A DNA stretch of 64,000 nucleotides from Enterovibrio calviensis DSM 14347 (GCF_000621165.1 NZ_JHZA01000001.1:992001-1056000), one strand, 5' to 3'; shown: positions 1 through 9,660, numbered from the stretch's first letter. Numbers and translations are program-made. The notes: generated by a model not told the origin, from the letters alone.

Positions 1-439
1 TATTCCGCCATCAACCCTCTGATATGGTTGATTAAGCGAGTACGCTCTGTCGATAAATGCCTGCGCATTTGTAAAAAACTCTGTTCATCTTGCTGAGCTA
101 AGTTTTTAATTGAAACTTGGCGGATGGCACCATGGAGGCTGGCTTCTACGATTTTTCTCGCATCGTTGTAATCATTTTTTTGACCTCGTAAGTAACCTTT
201 TACGTGCTGAGGTGGCAACAACTGAACATCGTGCCCTAACTTTCGAATTTCTCGCCCCCAATGGTGCGCTGAGGCACACGCTTCCATGGCAACCACCGCC
301 GGCATTTGCTGGGAGAAAAATGTGAAAACTGGGTTCGGCTGAATTTTTTCCTGCCGATAGGCTTACCTTGATGGTTGAGCCCAAATAAATAAAAGCTGTT
401 CTTTGCTAAATCAACGCCAATCACCTTACAATTCTTCAT
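1..439 (-). pseudogene. IS110-family transposase, 5' part, frameshifted
   Basis: The minus strand encodes the N-terminal DEDD domain of an IS110 transposase. It starts at 439 (MKNCKVIGVDLAKNSFYLFG) with the family motif GVDLAKN. After about 40 codons the frame is lost in a run of five A's on the plus strand (316-320). One extra base there would join it to a second open frame that reads MPAVVAMEACASAHHWGREI, then YLRGQKNDYNDARKI (DEDD-type acidic residues), and stays open to the window edge. The gene is therefore one base short in a homopolymer: real inactivation, programmed slippage or an assembly error. The 3' part lies outside the window. Confidence 0.85.
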
Positions 440-1126
440 GGTCTTCTCCTGTCCGACTTAGATAGTGCTTAGTAACTCTATCTTGGCGCATTTTTAATGA
501 CGCCGTATGGGGCGGGAGGAGACCATTTCATCAAGCAACCTGAAGATGCTCGATTTCAGAGGCCATCAGAGTGTTCAATTCAAGGCAAACTCTTGTAGGA
601 ATATTCATCTACTTCGGCATTCAATGATTCGTTGTGTTGTCATGGAGCGAAATGGTCATTTGAATGACTTACTCGACGTTTATGTAACAGGACTGAGTGA
701 ATGGATCTCCACAAAATGTATACGGCAGATTGATACGCGCAATTGGAAAGAACTGCTTTCTCGAATCAAAAGAGGCGTATTGATAATGTCTATGGGATTG
801 TCAGCACAAGAGATGGATACCATGTTTGGTTCGAAAAGCGTATTGATATATCTCACCCTAAGTGAGTAGAAGGACAATCGACAGGTATTCCTAGCGAATC
901 AATTTAGGATTGGGCTGGAAGGATTGCACAAAAGTTATAGTTAAATTAGAGACCATCAAGCGTCGTACAAGTTCAATCTGGCACATCACAGGTCTGCTGA
1001 ATTAAGCTTTCTTGTTGATAAATCAGCACAATTTTATTTACGTAATTTTACTCGTACTGTGGGAATTGATTGACACAGTTGACGTAAATACTTACGCTGG
1101 CACTGCAGGCGGGATAGGAGTATACG
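440..1126. other. IS flank and regulator upstream region; no supported gene
   Basis: This stretch lies between the IS110 start and the LacI-type regulator. A 120-codon frame exists at 507-869, but it has no ribosome site, no recognisable motif and atypical composition, so I do not call it. The right end holds the regulator's promoter and an operator-like site at 1083-1096. Confidence 0.5.
1083..1096. promoter_or_regulatory. LacI-type operator upstream of the regulator gene
   Basis: CGTAA (1083-1087) and TTACG (1092-1096) are separated by four bases (ATAC). The same half-sites and spacing occur in the perfect palindrome at 2843-2866 before the transporter operon. This suggests the regulator represses its own gene as well as the operon. 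Confidence 0.6.
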
Positions 1127-2104
1127 GTGACTACATCTAAAATGGGTGCTGAATTTAAAAAAGCTACGATACACGAAGCTGCAAAAATCGCAGGTGTATC
1201 AATCGCTTCTGTTAGTCGAGCTTTAAATAACAAACCGGGGATCAGCGAAAAAACGCGTAAAAAGATTCTCGATATATGTAAAGAATTGGGTTATGTACCA
1301 AGCACGTCTGCTCGTGAATTGACTGGTAGTCACAAAAATACCATCGCAATTTCACTCGGTCCGCACGATTTTTACGCCTCTCGTTACCTCGGTATGCTAT
1401 GGCCTTCATTGTCTGCTTCAATCCGTAACTCTGGACGCAACTTATTGCCTGTAAGCTTTGGTGAAGTGGATTTAGAGCAGGTTGGTGGCGCTATTTTACT
1501 TGGTATTACCCACAACGATCCGCGCATTGAAACTTGCAAAGAAATGGACTTACCTTATGTTTGTATCGGCATGAGTGAAGGCTCTTTTTGGGTTGCTCCA
1601 GATGATTTCAATGGTGGCCGCGAAGCTGCGCAACACCTTGTAGGTAAAGGCTTAACAGACATTTGCTTTGTGACTCCAACGAATTACGGCGACGGTTATC
1701 AGTTTAGACATCAAGGCTACATGTCAGTGATGGCGAGTAATGCCTTACCTGTACGAGAGCTTCGAACGGGGTCAGATCCGTTGGGTGAAATTGCCGCATA
1801 CCGCTACTTTATTCAATTAGAGAAATCAGCGCTTGAAAGTTATCAAGGTTTTGTTTGTGAGTGTGATGAGACTGCACTAGGTGTCATTGCGGCGTTGAAA
1901 GATCGTGGGTATTCCTTACCTAAAGACTTTTCAGTAGTGGGATACGATGACCTGCCAGGTATTTCACGAGAGTTGACAACTATTGTTCAAGATACAGACA
2001 AAATTGCGGCAAGAGTCGCTAGTATGCTAGAGCAAGCCATGCTTGGTGGGCAGCCTGTAGGGTCGGTGGTTCCTGTATCGCTGCGAGTAGGTAAGACTAC
2101 ATAA
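1127..2104 (+). CDS. LacI-family transcriptional regulator
   Basis: A 325-residue repressor with the normal LacI layout. The N-terminal helix-turn-helix is at about residues 13-60 (ATIHEAAKIAGVSIASVSRA, then the LNNKPGISEKTR hinge region) and is followed by a periplasmic-binding-protein-like sugar sensor. I chose the GTG at 1127 because a TAGGAG ribosome site lies just upstream; an in-frame ATG at 1142 is the alternative. It probably controls the neighbouring sugar importer and hydrolases, since matching operators precede both its own gene and the transporter. The inducer cannot be read from the sequence; a glucoside or sucrose derivative is inferred from the neighbours. A decayed IS3 element now sits between it and the operon. 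Confidence 0.92.
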   Translation: MTTSKMGAEFKKATIHEAAKIAGVSIASVSRALNNKPGISEKTRKKILDICKELGYVPSTSARELTGSHKNTIAISLGPHDFYASRYLGMLWPSLSASIRNSGRNLLPVSFGEVDLEQVGGAILLGITHNDPRIETCKEMDLPYVCIGMSEGSFWVAPDDFNGGREAAQHLVGKGLTDICFVTPTNYGDGYQFRHQGYMSVMASNALPVRELRTGSDPLGEIAAYRYFIQLEKSALESYQGFVCECDETALGVIAALKDRGYSLPKDFSVVGYDDLPGISRELTTIVQDTDKIAARVASMLEQAMLGGQPVGSVVPVSLRVGKTT

Positions 2105-2124
2105 CAATAAAGTATCATTGGTTA

Positions 2125-2156
2125 AGAGCATGGCAATGGTCATGCTCTTTTTTTTG
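2125..2156 (+). terminator. Rho-independent terminator of the LacI-type gene
   Basis: AGAGCATG (2125-2132) pairs with CATGCTCT (2141-2148), followed by a run of T's on the plus strand. Confidence 0.9.
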
Positions 2157-2166
2157 TCTGTCATCC

Positions 2167-2655
2167 TCAGTCAAACAGATCGTGTCCACTTCCCATTTGA
2201 TGAGACAACTCATCACTAGAGGTTTCCAGTTTTCTCCGGTATTCCGCCTGAGGGATATTGCCTAAACCTTCGTGGGTTCGCTCTTCGTTATAATCACACA
2301 TCCATACCCATGCCATATCCCGAACCTGCTCGAGAGAATCAGACAAATAGACGTTCAAGAACTCGCGACGGAATGAGCCATTAAATCGTTCAACAAAGCC
2401 GTTATCCATTCGCAGCTGTTTAGGCAAGGCCGCGCTCTTGTTCCAACTGCTCGAGGACACGTATCACACGTCCCGCTGGCAAGCGGGTATCTACTTCTAT
2501 TGTGTTGCCTCATCAAGAATATTGAGCGTCCGAAAGCGTTTTCCGTAATTCAGGGAGACATCTACAAAGTCGAGTGCCCATTGGTGGTTTGGTGTATCCA
2601 CCACATCCAGCGCATCCAGCGGCATAGCAATTCGTGGCGGTGGTGCGCGCTTTTG
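2167..2655 (-). pseudogene. IS3-family transposase (OrfB) remnant
   Basis: The minus strand contains pieces of an IS3-type integrase-core transposase: RTLNILDEATQ, then after a frameshift the IEVDTRLPAGRVIRVLEQLEQERG region, QLRMDNG joined directly to GFVERFNGSFRREF, and YNEERTHEGLGNIPQAEYR at the end. In family members RMDNG and NGFVERFNG are about 35 residues apart, so an internal deletion has joined two AACGG-type sequences. With the frameshifts this element is dead. It lies between the LacI-type gene and its target operon. Confidence 0.85.
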
Positions 2656-2842
2656 TCAATTACGCATACGCTTCCTTTGAGTAATTTTTACGTATGCATA
2701 ACTTTGTATAAACCTTTTATCTGATTGATTCGTTTACTTCTAGGATGTCAAAGAGAAGAACTTAGTCAAAAATGCACCTTTTTTGCTATCTTGATCACTT
2801 TTTTAGTGCGTCCAGGTACGTAAGAGAGTTTTTTGTGACCAC

Positions 2843-2866
2843 CTTAACGTAAGCGCTTACGTTAAG
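2843..2866. promoter_or_regulatory. Perfect 24-bp LacI-type operator before the importer operon
   Basis: CTTAACGTAAGC (2843-2854) is followed immediately by its exact reverse complement (2855-2866). The central CGTAAGCGCTTACG is a typical LacI/PurR-family operator. It lies about 50 bases before the binding-protein gene, overlapping the likely promoter (CATAAT at 2872-2877 could be the -10), as expected for repression. Confidence 0.85.
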
Positions 2867-2913
2867 TGCGGCATAATACGTTCAGACTTTGAAATGAATG
2901 TACTGAGGGCAAC

Positions 2914-4152
2914 ATGAAAAAAACAATATTGGCAGCGTCCCTACTTGCCGCAAGCCTATCTGCTAATGCTGCTGAGAAAACGGAAATTACTATTGCTGGT
3001 TGGGGTGGTAATGATGTCGTAGTACTAAACAACTTAGTGAAAGAAGTGCTAGCGGACGACTTTGAAAAAGCGAGCCTTAGCGTTAAATACCTAGCGGTAG
3101 AAGGCGATTTCTCTCAGTTTATTACTAACTCGTTGTCTGCTGGTACTGCACCTGATGCGTTCTATATTGATGTGGTTAACGCCAATACATTAGTTAACTC
3201 AGGCAAAGTTGCAGCAAACAATGACTCACTAAACAACGTTAGTTCAAGTGTGATCCCAAGCCTAAATAACGCATTTACGTTAAACGGCAAGCAATACGGC
3301 ATCGCAAAAGACTTCAACACCATTGCACTGCAATACAACAAAGACATTTTTGATGATGCAGGCGTTGACTACCCAACCGACCAAGACTCTTGGGAAGATT
3401 TACGTAAAAAACTTATCGCAGTGAAAGATGCGTTAGGTGATGAAGTTTCTGGTCTTTGTGTAATGCCTGACTACGCACGCTTTGCGCCGTTCGCCTTAGC
3501 GACGGGTTGGAAACCATTCAATGATCAAGGAATGACGGTTCTTGACGAGAACTTTGAGCGCGCATTCAATTTTTATACCGGCCTTGTTTCTGAAGACAAA
3601 GTGGGCATTTTAGCCTCTGACTTTGGTCATGGATGGGGGGGAGGCTGTTTTGGTACAGAAGAAACAGCAGTAGCTTTCGAAGGTAACTGGATTAGCGGTT
3701 ATCTTCGCGATAAAGCGCCAAACTTACCTTACGGCACAACGCTAATGCCAACCGATCCGAAAACGGGTGAACGTGGCAACCTATTATTCACTGTTGCTTG
3801 GGGCGTAAATTCAGACGGCAAAAACGTAGAGGCAACGCAAAAAGCGGTTGAGATCTTAACCAGTAAAAAAGCGCAAGAGTGGGTATTAGATTCTGGTCTG
3901 GCACTGCCAAGCCGTGAGGCACTGAGCAATTCCGATTTCTTTGACGTTGAGGATGCAGAAAGCGAGCTGGCGAAGCAGGTGTTTAATGGCGCATTAGAAG
4001 GCAATGTTGAACCATTTGCATTTGGTGACCATGGAACAGCTTGGATGACACCAATCAATGAAGCGTTGAACTCTGTACTTCTTGGTCAAATGACGCAAAA
4101 AGAAGCGATCAAAATGGCACAGGCAAAGTACGAAACGCTGACAGCTAACTAA
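2914..4152 (+). CDS. ABC sugar transporter, periplasmic binding protein (family 1)
   Basis: A 412-residue extracellular solute-binding protein of the MalE/UgpB type. A Sec signal peptide (about residues 1-19, cleavage after SANA) is followed by ITIAGWGG and the TAPDAFYIDV and YGIAKDFNTIALQYNKD motifs usual for carbohydrate binders. It should capture an oligosaccharide and deliver it to the two permeases that follow 11 bases downstream. It corresponds to YcjN in the E. coli cluster. The ligand cannot be read from sequence; the downstream enzymes suggest an alpha-glucoside or sucrose-containing sugar. Confidence 0.93.
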   Translation: MKKTILAASLLAASLSANAAEKTEITIAGWGGNDVVVLNNLVKEVLADDFEKASLSVKYLAVEGDFSQFITNSLSAGTAPDAFYIDVVNANTLVNSGKVAANNDSLNNVSSSVIPSLNNAFTLNGKQYGIAKDFNTIALQYNKDIFDDAGVDYPTDQDSWEDLRKKLIAVKDALGDEVSGLCVMPDYARFAPFALATGWKPFNDQGMTVLDENFERAFNFYTGLVSEDKVGILASDFGHGWGGGCFGTEETAVAFEGNWISGYLRDKAPNLPYGTTLMPTDPKTGERGNLLFTVAWGVNSDGKNVEATQKAVEILTSKKAQEWVLDSGLALPSREALSNSDFFDVEDAESELAKQVFNGALEGNVEPFAFGDHGTAWMTPINEALNSVLLGQMTQKEAIKMAQAKYETLTAN

Positions 4153-4163
4153 CAGGGCGTACG

Positions 4164-5258
4164 ATGAACTCTTTACGTTTACGCCAACAAGTTTACGGAT
4201 GGCTCCTTACTGGGCCATTTGTACTGACTTTAGTGGTGTTCTTCCTTTATGCATTAGTTCGAACGGTCTATTTCAGTTTTACTGATTATGATCTGTTTAG
4301 CGACGCAATCTGGGTCGGCCTGGCAAACTTTAAAGCTTTGCTCTCTGACGATTTATTTCTTCTGTCACTGGCAAATACAGTTTGGTTTTCTCTAATCGTC
4401 ACCTGCGTTCAAACGGTGTTGGCACTTGGTTTAGCCATCTTAGTGAACTCTAAGATTCGCGCGAAAAGTTTCTTTAGAACCGCTTTTTATCTGCCAAGTG
4501 TTCTTTCGAGTGCGGCGGTTACGCTTATCTTTATCTGGTTTTACCAAAAGAATGGTTACCTAAACGGTTTCGTAACGGATGTAGTCAATCACTACCCACA
4601 CATCAGTTGCTTCGCACTTATTGCAATTGCAACACAGTTTGCTCTTGTAACAAAAGATCGCGTTAAGGGTTTACCTGTAGGTTGGTTAGACCCAGCTTGG
4701 GCAATCATCTCCGTGATTGTAGCTGGCGTGGCAACCGTTATCGCAAGTGCAATCGGTTGGATTGAAGTAACTCAAAATGTTGTTGAGGTTAACTGGCTAA
4801 ACACACGGGATCATGTAGGTCCTATGCCACTGACGCTTTGGGCGATTGTTATTCAGAACATCTACACCACGATTCCTACGTTCATGCTGCTGTTCCTCGC
4901 TGGCTTGCAAGGCATTCCGGGTGAGCTTTACGAAGCGGCGCGCATTGATGGAGCGAACAAGTGGCAACAACACTGGAACATTACGATTCCTCAACTAGCA
5001 CCGGTGACGTTCGTCGTCGTGACCTTCTCAATTATCGGTACGCTACAAATGTTTGACCAAGTAGCACTACTTGGCTCGGCAGCACCGTTGGAATCACGTA
5101 TTACGCTGGCTTACTACGTTTACCACAATGCCTTCCCACCGGGTGGTACGCCACAAATCGGCATGGCAAGTGCAGCAGCATTGGTATTGGCATTCATCAC
5201 GTTGGCAGTGGTTTATCTGCAGAAAATCTTTGGTGTGAAGGAGAAGGCAGATGACTAA
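4164..5258 (+). CDS. ABC sugar transporter permease, MalF type
   Basis: A 364-residue inner-membrane permease. The EAA loop that docks to the ATPase is present near the C terminus (YEAARIDGANKWQQHWNITI). The protein is about 70 residues longer than most MalF/UgpA-type permeases. The extra length lies between the third membrane segment (ending near YLNGFV) and the EAA half, and contains two more hydrophobic stretches (ISCFALIAIATQFAL and AWAIISVIVAGVATVIASAI). It overlaps the next permease gene by 8 bases, indicating coupled translation. Confidence 0.9.
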   Translation: MNSLRLRQQVYGWLLTGPFVLTLVVFFLYALVRTVYFSFTDYDLFSDAIWVGLANFKALLSDDLFLLSLANTVWFSLIVTCVQTVLALGLAILVNSKIRAKSFFRTAFYLPSVLSSAAVTLIFIWFYQKNGYLNGFVTDVVNHYPHISCFALIAIATQFALVTKDRVKGLPVGWLDPAWAIISVIVAGVATVIASAIGWIEVTQNVVEVNWLNTRDHVGPMPLTLWAIVIQNIYTTIPTFMLLFLAGLQGIPGELYEAARIDGANKWQQHWNITIPQLAPVTFVVVTFSIIGTLQMFDQVALLGSAAPLESRITLAYYVYHNAFPPGGTPQIGMASAAALVLAFITLAVVYLQKIFGVKEKADD

Positions 5259-6669
5259 TCCCGTTTCGACCATGAATCACGATGATGCGAAACCTATGGC
5301 ATCAATGGAAGAGATTTCCAAGTTCCAAGCGCGCCGTCGCTGGGCAAAAGTCGCTTGGGTTTACAGTGCTTTGCTACTGGTTGCGACTATCATGCTAGGT
5401 ACGTTCGTGGTGGCTTTCTTAGCGAGTTTGAAAGATAACCCACTAGAGCAGCCATTTAAGTTCAACTTTGCTCAGGTTCAACCAAGCAACTGGGGTGCTG
5501 CTTACCAACTAGGTAAAGAAGGTAACGATGCGCCAATGTTCGGTGGTTTTGCTCCGGGCGCAGAAGTGAACTTCACCGTGACTTACGCGGTGGAAGACGG
5601 CAAAGAGTTGGCAACGCCAGAGATTGAAGTGCCACGCCGTCGTCCAGGTACAGGCATGGCTGCGGCTATCGTGACCGACTTTGCTGCCGATTACGCGCAA
5701 GTCAGCGAGCCTGTGCTGGTAGACACTAACGACAACGTGACGTTTGTTGAGAGGCGTGGTCGTCGTGAACTTACTAAGCAAGGTCACAGCCAAACGTGGG
5801 CGTTTTCCATCAAGTATCAAGGGCAAGGTCCGGAGATTGCAACGTTACCACTAACGGTAGAAGCGCCGCGCGGCCAAGTGCTGATTGATAGCACGCTAGC
5901 ACCAAGCAAGATGGAACGTCGTGGCCGTGTCGCGGCATGGGATAACGCAGCGCCGGGTGTGATTGGTTATGTATTTAAGTCTTACGTTCGCGTGTACACC
6001 GAGTCGGTGAGCCTAGATACAGGTAAGAGCTTATTTATGAGCTGGACCATCAACTCGTTCTTCATTGCGATTGGTAAGGTGATTCTTACCCTGTTCTTTG
6101 CATGTACTGCGGGTTATGCCTTGGCTCGATTGAAGTTCACTGGTGCACGTGCTGTGTTCGCTTTCATGTTGTTCAGCATGATGATTCCGGGTCAAGTGAC
6201 CTTCATTTCTAACTATCTGATTTATAAAGATATCGGATTATTGAATACGCCATGGGCGGTCATCACCGCGGTCGTCGCTTCGGGTCAGGTTCTGATCATG
6301 AAACAGTTCTTCGAGAACATTCCGAAAGAGCTGGAAGAAGCCGCAATCGTAGATGGCGCAAGTCCTGCTGTGATTCTTTGGAAGGTATTTATGCCACTGG
6401 CGAAGCCAGCCATCTTGTCGGTCACCATCCTTGGTTTCCAAGGTGCTTGGAACGACTTCTTCTGGCCGCTTGTGGTGATTAACAGCCCAGCTGACGCGTT
6501 CACGCTTCCTGTTGGTCTGCTGAGTTTACGTAACGCCTATGGCGTTGCAGGTGACTGGAACCTCATCTTGGCGGGGGCTTTCCTGTCAACAATCCCAGCA
6601 CTGATTGTATTTATGGTTTTCCAACGTTACTTCGTGGGTAACGACATTTCTTCCGCTGTTAAAGGTTAA
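5251..6669 (+). CDS. ABC sugar transporter permease, MalG type, with large inserted domain
   Basis: A 472-residue permease. MalG/UgpE-type proteins are usually about 280 residues. The first membrane segment (about residues 35-57) is followed by roughly 190 extra residues (about 60-250) before the standard core resumes at FMSWTINSFFIAIGKVIL. The insert is polar, rich in beta-type sequence (EVNFTVTYAVEDG, TWAFSIKYQGQG) and should lie in the periplasm. The C-terminal core has a normal EAA loop (LEEAAIVDGASPAVILWKVF). The insert might contact the binding protein or sugar; that is inference. It starts inside the end of the upstream permease gene. Confidence 0.9.
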   Translation: MTNPVSTMNHDDAKPMASMEEISKFQARRRWAKVAWVYSALLLVATIMLGTFVVAFLASLKDNPLEQPFKFNFAQVQPSNWGAAYQLGKEGNDAPMFGGFAPGAEVNFTVTYAVEDGKELATPEIEVPRRRPGTGMAAAIVTDFAADYAQVSEPVLVDTNDNVTFVERRGRRELTKQGHSQTWAFSIKYQGQGPEIATLPLTVEAPRGQVLIDSTLAPSKMERRGRVAAWDNAAPGVIGYVFKSYVRVYTESVSLDTGKSLFMSWTINSFFIAIGKVILTLFFACTAGYALARLKFTGARAVFAFMLFSMMIPGQVTFISNYLIYKDIGLLNTPWAVITAVVASGQVLIMKQFFENIPKELEEAAIVDGASPAVILWKVFMPLAKPAILSVTILGFQGAWNDFFWPLVVINSPADAFTLPVGLLSLRNAYGVAGDWNLILAGAFLSTIPALIVFMVFQRYFVGNDISSAVKG

Positions 6670-6687
6670 ATTTCGGGGTTATTTTAG

Positions 6688-9030
6688 ATGTTTATGAACT
6701 ACAACGCTGGTCAAGGCGAACTTAAAAATTGGATCGTTGAAGAGACGGCGTTTGACTCAGCTTTCCAAGGCAAATGTGAAGTGGTTATGAGCCAAGGTAA
6801 TGGCTACATGGGTGCGCGTAGTGCAACGGAAGAAAAATACGTGGGCCAAGTTCGCAACCTTTTCGTTGCTGGTACTTACAATAAGTTTGATGCAGACGAA
6901 GTAACTGAGCTGCCAAACTCTGCAGACATGAGCTCGATTGAAATCTTCATCGATGGTCGCCGTTTCCACCTAGAAACAGGTGACGTGGGTAATTACTCTC
7001 GTCGCCTAAACGTGAAAAACGGTGAGCTAATCCGTGAATTCACATGGACAAACAACGAAGGTAAAAGCTTTGAGATGCGTTTCCGTCGCTTCTTCTCGCA
7101 AGCAAACCTTCACCTAATGGCATTCGACGTTCAAGTAAAAGCACTGAACAGCGATGCAAAAATCGAAATCCGCTCTGGTGTGGATGCGCAGCTTTCTAAC
7201 TCTGGTGCACAGCACTTCCACGAAGGCGAAAAGCGTATTTACGATAAGCGTTTTATCGAGCTTCTACAACACACCACAGAGAGCAAAGTAGACTTTGTAT
7301 TCCTAACGTCTCACCGCTACCTAGTTGACGGCCAAGAGACAGAAATCGACCCATCACTTGCGATGGACCGTCGTAAAGTATGGGTCAACATCAACTACGA
7401 TCTGAAAGCGGGCGAAACGTTCGGCACAGAAAAAGTCGGTGTGGTTCATACATCTCGCGACAAGCAGTTCGATGTTGAAGGTTACGAGCTTCAAGCACTT
7501 CGTGACCACGCTCTAACGAACCTAAAAACCAATGCTGACCGCAGCTTTGATGAGCTTCTAGAAGAGAGCGCAGCAGAGTGGGATAAGCGTTGGGCAGGCA
7601 TGAACATCACCATCGGTGGTAGCGATTTCGACCAACTTGCGATCCGTTTTGCTCAATACCAGCTAAACATCTTTACGCCAATGCATGACTCTCGCTTCGG
7701 TATCGGCGCGAAAGGTCTATCTGGCGAAGGCTACAAAGGTCACTCGTTCTGGGATACCGAAGTATTCATGCTTCCGTTCTTCATCTACACCATGCCAGAA
7801 GTGGCGCGCAGCCTACTTGAGTACCGCTTTAAGACACTAGACGGTGCTCGTAAGAAAGCGCGAGACAACGGCTACATCGGTGCACAGTTCCCATGGGAAT
7901 CGGCACTAACGGGTGAAGAAGTAACGCCAGTATGGGGCGCAGTAGACATCATCACGGGTAAATCTACGAAGATTTGGTCTGGCTTTATCGAGCAGCACAT
8001 CACGTGTGACATCACTTACGCATTGTGGCAGTACTACCAAATCACAGGCGACCAGAAGTTCATGGACGACATGGGCTACGAGGTTATGTTCGACACAGCA
8101 ACGTTCTGGACAAGCCGCCTAGATTGGTTAGAAGACCGCAACATGTGGGGTATTTGTGACGTAATCGGTCCTGATGAGTACAAAGAGCACATCGACAACA
8201 ACGCGTTCACTAACTACATGGCGGTAGAGAACATCAAACTAGCGATTCGTTACTACGAGGATCTAGAAGCGTCGAACCCAGAGCTACTGGCTAAGCTGTC
8301 TGACAAGTTAAACCTAGTTGAAGCTCGTCAAATGTGGCTAGATCGCGTAGACAACATCTACCTACCGAAGCCACGTGCTGAAGATAAGGTAATCCCACAG
8401 GATGACACTTACCTACAGAAAGAAATCATCGACCTGACTAAGTACAAAGAGCAGCCATTCGTTGGTGGTCTGTTCCAAGACTACAACCTAGAACAGGTTA
8501 ACGACATGCAGGTTTCTAAGCAGGCGGACATCATGGTGCTGTTCCTTCAGCAAGAAGATAAGTTCGACCTTGAAACCAAGCTGGCAAACTGGAACTACTA
8601 CGAGCCGAAGACGCTACACGATTCGTCGCTAAGTCTGTCTACGCACTCGGTTCTGGCGTCAGATGTTGGCAACCCAGAACTGTCTTACGACCTGTTCCAA
8701 CAAGCCGCGTCTATCGACATCGGTCAGAACATGAAGAGCTCGGATCACGGCATTCACGCGGCGTCTATCGGCGGCATGTGGCAGTGTGTGGTTTACGGCT
8801 TTGGTGGCGTTCGTATGCTAGGTGGCAACCTGCGTATCAACCCTAACCTTCCTAAGCAATGGGAAAGCCTGAACTTCCCAATCTACTGGAAAGGTGAGCG
8901 TCTAGAAGTGACGGTTGACCAAGCGCAAGTTCGTATCGAGCGTCCAGAGTTCAGCGGCCAAGTGCTAAACATCGAAGTTGCAGGCGAGCCACGTGCTATC
9001 GATTCAACAGAGGTGACGTTCAATGTGTAA
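6688..9030 (+). CDS. Glycoside hydrolase family 65 disaccharide phosphorylase
   Basis: A 780-residue GH65 enzyme with the usual N-terminal beta-sandwich, (alpha/alpha)6 catalytic barrel and C-terminal beta domain. The general acid is the Glu of GPDEYKEHIDNNAFTN (E497). Phosphate-contact motifs KQAD (VSKQADIMVLF) and SSDHGIHAASIGGMW are present, so it should be an inverting phosphorylase releasing beta-glucose 1-phosphate. The adjacent beta-phosphoglucomutase gene, overlapping by 8 bases, supports this. Specificity (maltose, trehalose, kojibiose, nigerose) cannot be settled from sequence. The E. coli homologue in the equivalent cluster, YcjT, is a kojibiose phosphorylase, so an alpha-1,2 glucoside is one possibility. 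Confidence 0.9.
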   Translation: MFMNYNAGQGELKNWIVEETAFDSAFQGKCEVVMSQGNGYMGARSATEEKYVGQVRNLFVAGTYNKFDADEVTELPNSADMSSIEIFIDGRRFHLETGDVGNYSRRLNVKNGELIREFTWTNNEGKSFEMRFRRFFSQANLHLMAFDVQVKALNSDAKIEIRSGVDAQLSNSGAQHFHEGEKRIYDKRFIELLQHTTESKVDFVFLTSHRYLVDGQETEIDPSLAMDRRKVWVNINYDLKAGETFGTEKVGVVHTSRDKQFDVEGYELQALRDHALTNLKTNADRSFDELLEESAAEWDKRWAGMNITIGGSDFDQLAIRFAQYQLNIFTPMHDSRFGIGAKGLSGEGYKGHSFWDTEVFMLPFFIYTMPEVARSLLEYRFKTLDGARKKARDNGYIGAQFPWESALTGEEVTPVWGAVDIITGKSTKIWSGFIEQHITCDITYALWQYYQITGDQKFMDDMGYEVMFDTATFWTSRLDWLEDRNMWGICDVIGPDEYKEHIDNNAFTNYMAVENIKLAIRYYEDLEASNPELLAKLSDKLNLVEARQMWLDRVDNIYLPKPRAEDKVIPQDDTYLQKEIIDLTKYKEQPFVGGLFQDYNLEQVNDMQVSKQADIMVLFLQQEDKFDLETKLANWNYYEPKTLHDSSLSLSTHSVLASDVGNPELSYDLFQQAASIDIGQNMKSSDHGIHAASIGGMWQCVVYGFGGVRMLGGNLRINPNLPKQWESLNFPIYWKGERLEVTVDQAQVRIERPEFSGQVLNIEVAGEPRAIDSTEVTFNV

Positions 9031-9658
9031 GGCATTCATTTTCGACTTAGATGGCGTTATCACGGATACGGCTGAGCTGCACTACCAAGCGTGGCAGCGT
9101 ATGGCGAACGAAGAAGGTTACTACTTCGACCGTGAAATCAATGAGCAGCTTCGTGGCGTGTCTCGTCAAGCGTCACTGAACATCATCTTGAACGGCAAAG
9201 AGATCAGCGAAGAGAAGTTTGATGAGCTAATGAAGCGTAAGAACGATTACTACGTGGATCTGTTGAACACGATTTCTGCGAAAGACGTTCTACCGGGTAT
9301 TGAGCAATTCCTACTTGAGCTAAACGCACGTGGCATCAAAGTGGCACTGGCGTCAGCAAGTAAGAATGCTCGTCCTATCCTGCACCGTCTTGGGCTAACC
9401 CCACTGTTTGATGCTATCGGTGATGGTTGGTCGGTGACTCGTTCTAAACCTGCTCCAGACGTGTTCATTCACGCCGCTGGTCAAGTGGGCGTCAATGCGA
9501 ATGAATGCATTGTGGTGGAAGATGCCGAAGCAGGCGTAGATGCAGCCAAAGAAGCAGGCATGCGCGTGGTAGGCATCGGCCCTGATGAGCGTGTGGGTCA
9601 TGCGAACTGGCGCTTCGACGACACTAAAGGTATGAACTTGGCCGACATAATCGGTTAA
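9023..9658 (+). CDS. pgmB: Beta-phosphoglucomutase (HAD family)
   Basis: A 211-residue HAD-superfamily enzyme. Motif I is FDLDGVITDTAELH (nucleophile D8 and acid/base D10), with the helical cap (HYQAWQRMANEEG, LRGVSRQASL), the SASKN motif II and VEDAEAGVDAA motif IV. It converts beta-glucose 1-phosphate from the GH65 phosphorylase into glucose 6-phosphate for glycolysis. The gene starts inside the phosphorylase gene's end, so translation is coupled. It is the counterpart of YcjU. Confidence 0.92.
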   Translation: MCKAFIFDLDGVITDTAELHYQAWQRMANEEGYYFDREINEQLRGVSRQASLNIILNGKEISEEKFDELMKRKNDYYVDLLNTISAKDVLPGIEQFLLELNARGIKVALASASKNARPILHRLGLTPLFDAIGDGWSVTRSKPAPDVFIHAAGQVGVNANECIVVEDAEAGVDAAKEAGMRVVGIGPDERVGHANWRFDDTKGMNLADIIG

Positions 9659-9660
9659 TG

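Noticed and set aside
507..869. A 120-codon open frame next to the IS110 remnant
   Set aside because: It has no ribosome site, no domain pattern and no neighbours to support it; it looks like chance or decayed DNA.
2500..2724. Plus-strand frame over the IS3 remnant
   Set aside because: It is antisense to recognisable transposase sequence.
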